A stretch of 64,000 nucleotides of DNA from Ligustrum vulgare (taxonomy: Eukaryota; Streptophyta; Magnoliopsida; Lamiales; Oleaceae). The notes beneath the pieces were generated by a model. It was not told the DNA's origin. It saw nothing but the letters and a program-made list of their open reading frames with translations, and ran no database searches. This document shows, in pieces, positions 57,010-64,000 of this stretch. The stretch is from positions 11,507,501 to 11,571,500 of the forward strand of contig OY743190.1 of NCBI GenBank assembly GCA_963555705.1, written 5' to 3'. How positions within the stretch are numbered: position 1 is the stretch's first letter; each line of letters begins with the position of its first letter. The translations under genes were made by a program, and so were the position numbers.

Positions 57010-59600
57010 CAAACTCTTTTCTTTATTTGTTTTGTTTATTGCTTTTGATTGCTTTTATTACTTTCTAGTTGTTTAGATGCTTGGCCTTGCATTTTAGGAT
57101 CACTAGTATGTTTAGAATGCATGCATTGAGTTGTTATGTGTTTTAAGTAATTCAAGTATTCCATTTTGCATGTTTTAACATTTTTAGCTTTAATTGCATT
57201 TTAATTTTTTTTTTGTTGTTTATCATCACAATTTTTCAACATGAGAACCTAGTTTAGGACATGTAGACATATTGGGTTTTTCCACATTTTTACAAGACTT
57301 TGCTTAATATTAGTGTTCTTCATATCTTTTTGCGAAATTTGAAATTGTGGATAAATGGTGATGAGTTTAGGCTAGAACTTGGAGTATTGAATTGTGTTTA
57401 TTAGGTGAAAATTTTTGGCTTAATTCAAATCTCCAATTTTATTAATTTCTTGATTTCTTAATATGCATGCAAGGTGTTTGATTAAATGTTTCAATGACGT
57501 TTTTGTTGAGTTTTGGCAAATATTTTTGGATGATCACCTCACTACATGTTAAACATCATTTGTACATCATCCATTCATTGTTTACACAGATTTAAGGTAT
57601 AGAACTCAACATGAACATCTTTGCACTTCAATGCACCTCATTGCAAGGCATCACAGCACCACTGCACCAATTCCAGCTTCATGTCACCTACTTTGTCACA
57701 TCCTTTCATGACCCAAATGAACTCCAAATTTGCTAATTTTTTTATATGTTGTAGAAAAAGTTATGTTCTTTCATATACCTGGGACATGTCTCGGGAAATT
57801 TTCACTTTTTCGAGGCGATGTCAAGGGTTGAAAATCAATAGTCGACCACTTTTCAAAATTTTCAATTTTTTTTCTAGGTCCTAGTTTGGGTATGTTGTGT
57901 TGATTTTCTTTAGTTCCTATGTGATGATTATACTTCTAATGACCATTAATGTTTATTTGCAAGGAACATATCATCATGGGGCAATTCACGCCAAACATGG
58001 AAAAGGAAGTAAGGGATCATTTCATCCAACAAAACATTCAAGTCAAAGCTTAAAAAATGGGAACACCAACTCTCCAAACCCGGGAAGTACATTAACCCTC
58101 TTTGTTATTTTTTTGTTTATTTTCTTTATTTACTTTGAATACATTGAGGACAATGTATGATTCTAGTTTGGGGGTGTGAATATCATTCATGTGCTTTCAT
58201 CTACACATTATTCGATTTTGGGTAGAAAATTCATAAAAAATTGAAAAAAAATCATAAAAAGTGAAAAATTTGAAAATTTGGTCGATTTATTTATTGCTTA
58301 TGATATGATATGAATTGACTTTTTTGCTTTAGTTAGAAAATTGGGCAACATGCGAACTAAATTTTTCTTAACATTCATCCATGTGAGACTTTAATCAAAC
58401 TTGAGCACATAGCCATTTCAAATAAAAACTTGTGTAGGGAGATGCTTGATACTTGTGGGGTAAACTTGTGCACTTTGAACATAGAATTGATTGAAAAATC
58501 CTAAACCTTAAGTAATTAGATCCCGACCTGAAATGTAGAACCAAACTACTCAAGAAGCAGTTTGGGGGTGGGAAGGTTAGTATGAGTATGCATTGATGGA
58601 TTTAAAATTTGGAGTTTTTAATTGTACATCTTTAGCGTAAGGGGTTTTGATCAACGGGTATAAACCATAATAACCAGCATAAAAACAGAAAAATGCTGAA
58701 GGTCTTATTCTACTCTTCAAATGCCTTTTTGACTCGAGCAAGTAACTTTGAGGGATTCTCTGAATTTGGTACCCTAAACTCAACTGAGTTGGGAGCTGCC
58801 GACCTAAAGCTCGCTACAGGGGTCAACTAGAAAGCAAGTACGGAGAGTGGACTTACACATAAGACGTTAAAACATCTTTAATTTTTCTGTTTAAGCCTTT
58901 ATGACTCGGGTAATTAAGTCTGAGGGGTTCTCTGAACCTGGTACCCTAAGCTCAACTGAGTTGGGAGCTTCCGACCTAAAGCTCGCTACAGGGGTCATAT
59001 AGAAAGCAAGTATGAAAAGTATTGCACAAAGATGATAAAAGACAAGGACATTAAAAGAAAAAGTCGTCCATATGAAAAAAAAAAAAAAAGGAATAAAATG
59101 GTATAAGCTTTGTTGATTGAAATTCCTAACACTTTGTTAATTATTCTTGGTTTGTCGTGCATACTTGTCTACTCCTAACTGCTTGTGGGGAAAAATGCAA
59201 TGTATACATGTTTAGAAACCACATCATTAGGAAAGACCTCGGGATATGAGAGAAAAGCAATAAGGTTGTGATCATCCATGAGAGGGTAAGTAAAATCAAA
59301 AGAAAATCATTGTTGACCACACGGGATTCGGGCTTACTCTTGCATAAAAAGTCACACATTGTCAAGTTTATTTTTGCATAAGTTTGCAGTTGATTTTGGC
59401 TATTCACACACACACAATGAAGTTGAGCATCGGATGAATGAAAATATTTTATGTTGTTCATATTTCTTTGTCTAAAGTGAATCGTCAATTTGGGTTGTTG
59501 AAGCGCATGGTAAATAAGTTGACAAAAGCAAAAATATATATTTTATTTAATTTGTCTTTTCACATTTATAGTTTAGTTTTATTTTGTTCGAGGACGAACA
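57010..59600 (+). other. Non-coding interior of the 7.1-kb element
   Basis: No gene. TTTGGGGGTG PPT-like words occur near 58170, 58560 and 59611. A pair of ~110-bp repeats with GGTACCCTAAACTCAACTGAG and CTCGCTACAGGGGTCA lies at about 58735-58850 and 58905-59010 (offset 172 bp). Short frames here (57621-57884, 57897-58160, 59141-59488 minus) have no recognisable domains. Confidence 0.6.
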
Positions 59601-59607
59601 ATAGTTC

Positions 59608-59621
59608 TAGTTTGGGGGTGT
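59608..59621 (+). other. Polypurine tract of the 7.1-kb element
   Basis: TAGTTTGGGGGTGT directly before the 3' LTR, following TTCGAGGACGAACAATAG. Confidence 0.8.
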
Positions 59622-61349
59622 TGATAAGTGTATTTTATACACTTATTTCTATCCTAAAAGTATGAATTTATATGTTTGTTTTAGAATATTTGTTATTTAT
59701 TTTGTGTTATTTGTTTATATTTCAGAAATAATTCCAAAGTCGAGAAAACAATGGAATTGGAGCAAAAACAAGCAAATTGGATGATAAAAGAACCAAAGTA
59801 TGCAAATCAAGAATGGATGAATTAGATCAAGGGCTAAATTAAAAGAAAAGTCAAAGAAAGAACCAAATTGGTAGATTTCAGAAGTTCAAGGACCAAATTG
59901 CAAATATTCAATAGTTGATTCGGATCAAGATAAGATACTTGAGGACTTTTAGGAGTCAATTGGATTCAATTAGAAGTCAAAAAGGAATGAAATATGGTAA
60001 GAATATTACCATAAATTCATTCCAATCAAACAAGATTTCTGACAGATTTTTAGTCAGATTTGAAAGCTAATTTCGGGGCAGTAAAAGTTTGAATTTGAAA
60101 AATAATATTTCAGGAAGAATTGTAGTCCTTTAAGTTATATTTCTAACAGACTTTGAATCACCTCAATTGGATAAGGGAATAGAAAGATATGATCAAAATA
60201 CTAAATATTGTGCAATAAAAGGATGAGGACCAAATTGCTGAAATTGAAAGAAGAAAATTGTTGCTGCCGATATAACCGTGCGGCCGCACGTTTGAAAAAG
60301 CGTGTGGTCGCATGGACAAAAAAATCACCGACTGAAGGTTGGCTTTTCGAGGCTGCGATCCCGCACTTTTGAACCGTGCGGTCGCACGGTAGTCCCGACT
60401 GGGCCGCAACTGGGCTTTTTTCACGGAATTCAGCAGTTTTCTCCTCCATTAACCTAATTCTCGGGGAAATCTATAAATACCAGACCTAAGGCACGAAACT
60501 AGGGGTTCCCAACTTGTGAAATTCATGCCAAAACGCTGTCCAACTGCCGAGGGATCCATTGAAGGCCAAATTCAAGATTGAAGCACAAAGATCAAGAATA
60601 TGAACGAGGTGACATCTTTTCATACTTCTTGTGATTTATTTTCAATCATGTATTTAGGCTAGGTTTTTAATTGTTGGAATTGTGATGATACTTTGTTTAC
60701 AGGATTCCATGTTTTGACGGTACATTTATATTATGCAATTTATGAGATTGATGCAATTAATTACGTTTTTATTCTCATCTATGATTGTGGACGCATAATT
60801 ATTGATGATTGTGATAGAGTTCTATGTTCGAAAGAGTAGGAATCTATTAGACCTTGATTAATTTCCGCGAAGTCCGATAGGGGATAGAAATATACCCTTA
60901 TGCTTCGTGTTATCCTTAAAAGTGTTCATAATTCGTTAATACTTTTCTACATGTTTGGATTGGTCATAGAAATATAGGCTCGTCTCTTGTAGGAAAATGT
61001 GTTTATGCATTGCTTGAAAGGGGACATAAATAAATATAGGAACACTGATTTTCAATACTCATACCTTGTTATTAAATGTTTAAGTCAAATACATGGTTGA
61101 TATGATTAATGTGGATTCATAATTCTAACATATTCATCTCATCGTTTTCATAAATCAAATTTTCTTATTTTCTTTAGTTTAATTTTTAATTTGTTTTTCA
61201 AAATCAAGATTTCCAAATCCTAAATCTTCTTATTCCGGTTAAGGTAGTAATCTAAAAATACGATTTAAAACAATCTCTGTGTGATCGATATTCAGACTTA
61301 AAATTCACTTTATTACTTGCGCGACCCGTGCACTTGCGGAGAGTTATCA
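59622..61349 (+). repeat. 3' LTR of the 7.1-kb element
   Basis: 1728 bp, TGATAAG...TTATCA, TATAAATA at 60472-60479. It has the same palindromes as the 5' LTR, slightly mutated (CGTGTGGTCGC in place of CGTGCGGTCGC). The ~520-bp middle block 60712-61235 differs strongly from the 5' LTR. Confidence 0.93.
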
Positions 61350-61533
61350 TTCTGGTTGCAGTAAATTCTGTGTGAAATTTGTTAGAACTTTGAGTGTTGT
61401 TGGTGAGCTTTGTGTCCATATTTGTGAACTTGTAGGCAAATATAAGAATCTGTTTTGTTTAAGTCTTTATTTCTTAGAACACTTCGTCACCTTAGTTGTC
61501 ATTTTGTCTCTTCCATTTTAATGAATCCTCAAT

Positions 61534-62249
61534 TAGAGCTGGGCAAAAACTGAACTAAATTGACGAACCCGATCAACCCAACCCAACCCAATCCAAACCA
61601 ACCGATTTGGGTTGGTTTTTCAGGTGATTGAGTTGGTTTGCATGTTGGGAAATATAAATTTTGATCGGTTTGGTTTGGATTGCGATTTCAGTTGAAACCC
61701 CGATTTAATCCAATCCAAACCGACCCGTACTATTGATTATTTAAAAAAATCCTAAAAAGAACAAAAATCAGTGGTGGTGTGTCATTTTATTGAGTTCAAC
61801 TACTACAAATAAAAAAAATAAAATCACTTTTGTGTTAAAAATCTTATCGCTATCTATTTTGTGTTGAATTCTACTAAAAATTTGTTTTTAAAATCCAAAA
61901 TTTCACCAATATGTTTCCTATAAGCTAGAACCACCAAAGGTAGGAAATCTTTTCAACGAATTTAAAATAAATTAGAAAGAAAGTATCATATTTGTATTAA
62001 ATACTTACAAATTGGCCAAAATTTTGAGACAAAAATTAATCAAATAAAATAAATAATAATAAAAATATACAATTAACTCAATCTAAGGTCCAGAAAAAAT
62101 AATACCCAAAATGAAGTCCAGACCGCAAGCCAATTCAATCCAAATCGCTCAAAATTGGTTTCGATTGGTTTGTGTTTTAAAGTTTTGATCGGTTCCATTA
62201 GGTTGGTTTTCAGATAAACCGACTTGGTCAGTTTAGGTGCTCAGCCCTA
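61534..62249. mobile_element. MITE-like element with TAGAGCTGGGCA ends
   Basis: Ends TAGAGCTGGGCA and TGCTCAGCCCTA are imperfect inverted repeats. The subterminal regions are full of CAACCCAACCCAA / GGTTGGTTT words in opposite orientation. Target duplication is unclear (TA at most). The interior is AT-rich without genes. Confidence 0.55.
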
Positions 62250-62515
62250 TGCTCCGTAGGGGATTAGGTGTTAAAAGTGGTAGTTGAATCTCTAGGACTT
62301 CGGGCAGAAATTCTTTTGTGTTCTTATGTACAATTCATGCAAGTTTTACTTTATGCATTCTTATTATTTTGGTTAGATTTCTTACTGTTTGTATTTTTCG
62401 GGTCTTTCCCATATTTTTTGAAACTACTTTGTGATTACAAATTTTATCTCAAGAAATTCAAATTCATTGTTAATAAATTAACAAAAAGCAGCTGTCAAAC
62501 ATAGCTTATTTAGCT

Positions 62516-62706
62516 GTTTGGTAAAATGTTGTTTATAAATTTTATTTATAACTAGCCACGTGATGATTTTTTATTGGAACATTTTTTGAAAAGTCAACAA
62601 TTAAGGCTAGTCAAATATTTTCGTCCACCATTTTTTACTTTTAAAAAAATATATATACCGATAAAATATTGACACGTCGCTGTTTATAAATAAAATTTTG
62701 TCAAAC
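62516..62706. mobile_element. Foldback MITE, second copy
   Basis: Ends GTTTGGTAAAATGTTG and AAAATTTTGTCAAAC with TTTATAAAT/GTTTATAAAT inside, the same family as 30138-30312. Confidence 0.6.
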
Positions 62707-63109
62707 AGAAGCTTAGATATTGAAGAGATGGCATGTTAGGACTGTTTTCGTCATCGATCTGCCTACCTTTGATACCATCGATGTATTTGTTAAATTATAC
62801 CGCGGGTTCAAATTTAGATAATTGTATAACATTATAAAATATTATCTAACCTAACCCGAAAAGTTGGTCTTGTGGTGGAGAATTCCACCCCCATGAAGTT
62901 TCAAACTTAACATTCAGCACAATTCTTAGGGTTCATAACCCAACTCACCTACTTCACTTGGTCTCTATTACAAGTTACAAGTTAAAACCAAGCCCTAAAA
63001 AAATCTACTAAAGTACAAAACTCCCTACAAGGTTTTAAATCAAACAAATCCCACTTCGGATTTATCTATCATCACATTTTGATACCCTCAGGTCACGATT
63101 TAAAATAAA
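62707..63109. other. No gene seen
   Basis: AT-rich intergenic sequence without recognisable features. Confidence 0.5.
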
Positions 63110-63936
63110 CAGTGTTTAGAAAATCGGAAACCGGTTCGAACCGAAAAAGTCAGCGGGTCAAGGGTCAAAAGGTCCGACCGAGTCGAACCGGGGTCGAACC
63201 AGTTTCAATTAATAAACTAAAAATTATTTCAAAAATCACAAATTTTTTTAAAAAATAAGTTATTTTACAAATAAACCAACATTTATTTATTTAGAGATAA
63301 AATTATATATAAAAATATATTTTTTTTACATAAAACTTAATAGTAATACATGACAAATATAAAATATATAATAATAATTTTAAAGAAAATATAGATTTAT
63401 GTTTGTTAATTTATTCATTTCAAAATTATAAAAACCTATAAAGAAAAACAATATTTAAATAATCTATTGGGAGAGGAAAGAGATGACAAACAATATATAT
63501 ATTTTTTTTTATATAAAAAAAAAGAACGAAAAAATAACTTGATAGGCAAAAAAAATGAAGAAAATAAAAAAAAACAAAAAAAAGGTAAAACCTCCATCCC
63601 ACATCGGAAGTGGGATGGAGGAAGGATAGCCCTTTATATTTATATATAAAGGGTTGTTGCCTCTTCCAATAATTTGGAGGAAAAAGGGGTTGCACCTGCA
63701 CAGTGCAGCCCCACTTAAGTTTAATTATTATTATTATTATTATTTTTTTTTCTTCAACCGGTTGGTTTAAAATCGGACCGGGTTGATCGGGTCCCGGTTA
63801 ATCGGGGAAAAACCCGGTTTCCGGTCCGGTTTTTGGAACGGCGGTTTTATAAGTGAATCGGACCGGTTTTTTGACCGATTCACGGTTTTTTCGGTTGAAC
63901 AGGCCGGTCCGGTCCGGTCCGATTTTCTAAACATTG
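63110..63936. mobile_element. Non-autonomous hAT element with perfect TSD
   Basis: 827 bp. Inverted ends CAGTGTTTAGAAAATCGGA and TCCGATTTTCTAAACATTG (one mismatch). Exact 8-bp duplication AAAATAAA (63102-63109, 63937-63944). Subterminal CCGGTTCGAACCG, GGTCCGGTCCGG and related words repeat in both orientations. The interior has two hairpins: CTCCATCCCAC/GTGGGATGGAG near 63592-63620 and CCCTTTATAT/ATATAAAGGG near 63631-63653. Confidence 0.93.
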
Positions 63937-64000
63937 AAAATAAAAGAACCGGTATAACTTTGAGCAGAAAATTGTCACTCCCGACTTAATAAAAGCTATT

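Larger units (their letters stand above)
54251..61349 (+). mobile_element. Complete non-autonomous LTR retrotransposon (7.1 kb)
   Basis: LTRs 54251-55976 and 59622-61349, exact 5-bp duplication TTCTG (54246-54250, 61350-61354), PBS TGGCGCCGTTGCCGGGGA and PPT TTTGGGGGTGT. The 3.6-kb interior lacks gag, protease, RT, RNase H and integrase motifs. It contains one degenerate ORF of its own plus Athila-like non-coding signatures. It must depend on proteins from another element, as for LARD-like elements. High similarity of the first 1.1 kb of the LTRs suggests a fairly recent insertion. Confidence 0.92.
53963..61482 (+). repeat. Copia 3' LTR split by a 7.1-kb insertion
   Basis: Begins TGTTAAGACGTGCAGTGC directly after the PPT. 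It is interrupted at 54250 by the next element and resumes at 61355 after the duplicated TTCTG. A plausible end is CTTAGAACA at about 61482, giving a LTR near 420 bp with TGTT...AACA ends. The end point is a guess; no 5' LTR is seen. Confidence 0.55.

Overview
This window is nuclear DNA of a flowering plant, probably a eudicot. The evidence is AT-rich intergenic sequence packed with nested LTR retrotransposons (Tat-type and Tekay-type Ty3/gypsy, Ty1/copia solo LTRs), Helitron-like ends that have picked up plant exon fragments, hAT and Tourist-like MITEs, and one intact intronless CYP96-type cytochrome P450. That P450 (30424-31959, + strand) is the only gene that looks complete and functional. 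Every other coding stretch is a transposon remnant, a captured exon, a retrocopy or a broken viral-like gene.

Layout. 1-3135: non-coding, with a duplicated 60-bp block and a ~180-bp AT-rich tandem array. 3483-10612: a decayed Tat-lineage Ty3/gypsy element on the minus strand (gag, protease, RT, RNase H, second RNase H, integrase) with a 50-bp tandem array and an antisense ORF at its 3' side. A ~345-bp block flanks it on both sides. 10933-16019: Helitron-like element carrying fragments of an ARIADNE E3 ligase and a PP6-type phosphatase, ending in a hairpin plus CTAG. 16020-30312: MITEs, a SINE-like insertion, Helitron-like segments, and a copia solo LTR (18356-21822) that itself holds a solo Tekay-type LTR (18812-21605). 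30331-32006: the P450 with TATA box and poly(A) signal. 33131-33741: non-autonomous hAT element with a perfect 8-bp target duplication.

34015-41795: a block bounded by the same 5-bp duplication (AAATA). It is a Tekay-type LTR pair with a different gypsy pol element nested between, then rearranged. 43012-52208: a gutted Tekay element with PBS, PPT and LTRs. Its interior holds an intronless LOG-like cytokinin-enzyme retrocopy and a plant-RNA-virus-like cysteine-rich protein remnant. Its 3' LTR carries two further insertions: an 865-bp inverted composite of tRNA-like (SINE-like) units with LTR-like ends, and a 778-bp copia-type solo LTR. 52209-53400: low-complexity DNA (TCACA repeats, G-rich tract). 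53729-61482: copia remnant interrupted by a complete 7.1-kb non-autonomous LTR element (54251-61349, TSD TTCTG). 61534-64000: MITE-like and hAT elements.

The genes do not form an operon or pathway; the window is a record of nested insertion. The most unusual items are the inverted SINE-like composite, the viral-like/LOG pair, the antisense ORF and satellite of the Tat element, and the mosaic LTR divergence of the 7.1-kb element. All family calls were made by eye from translated motifs, without database searches.
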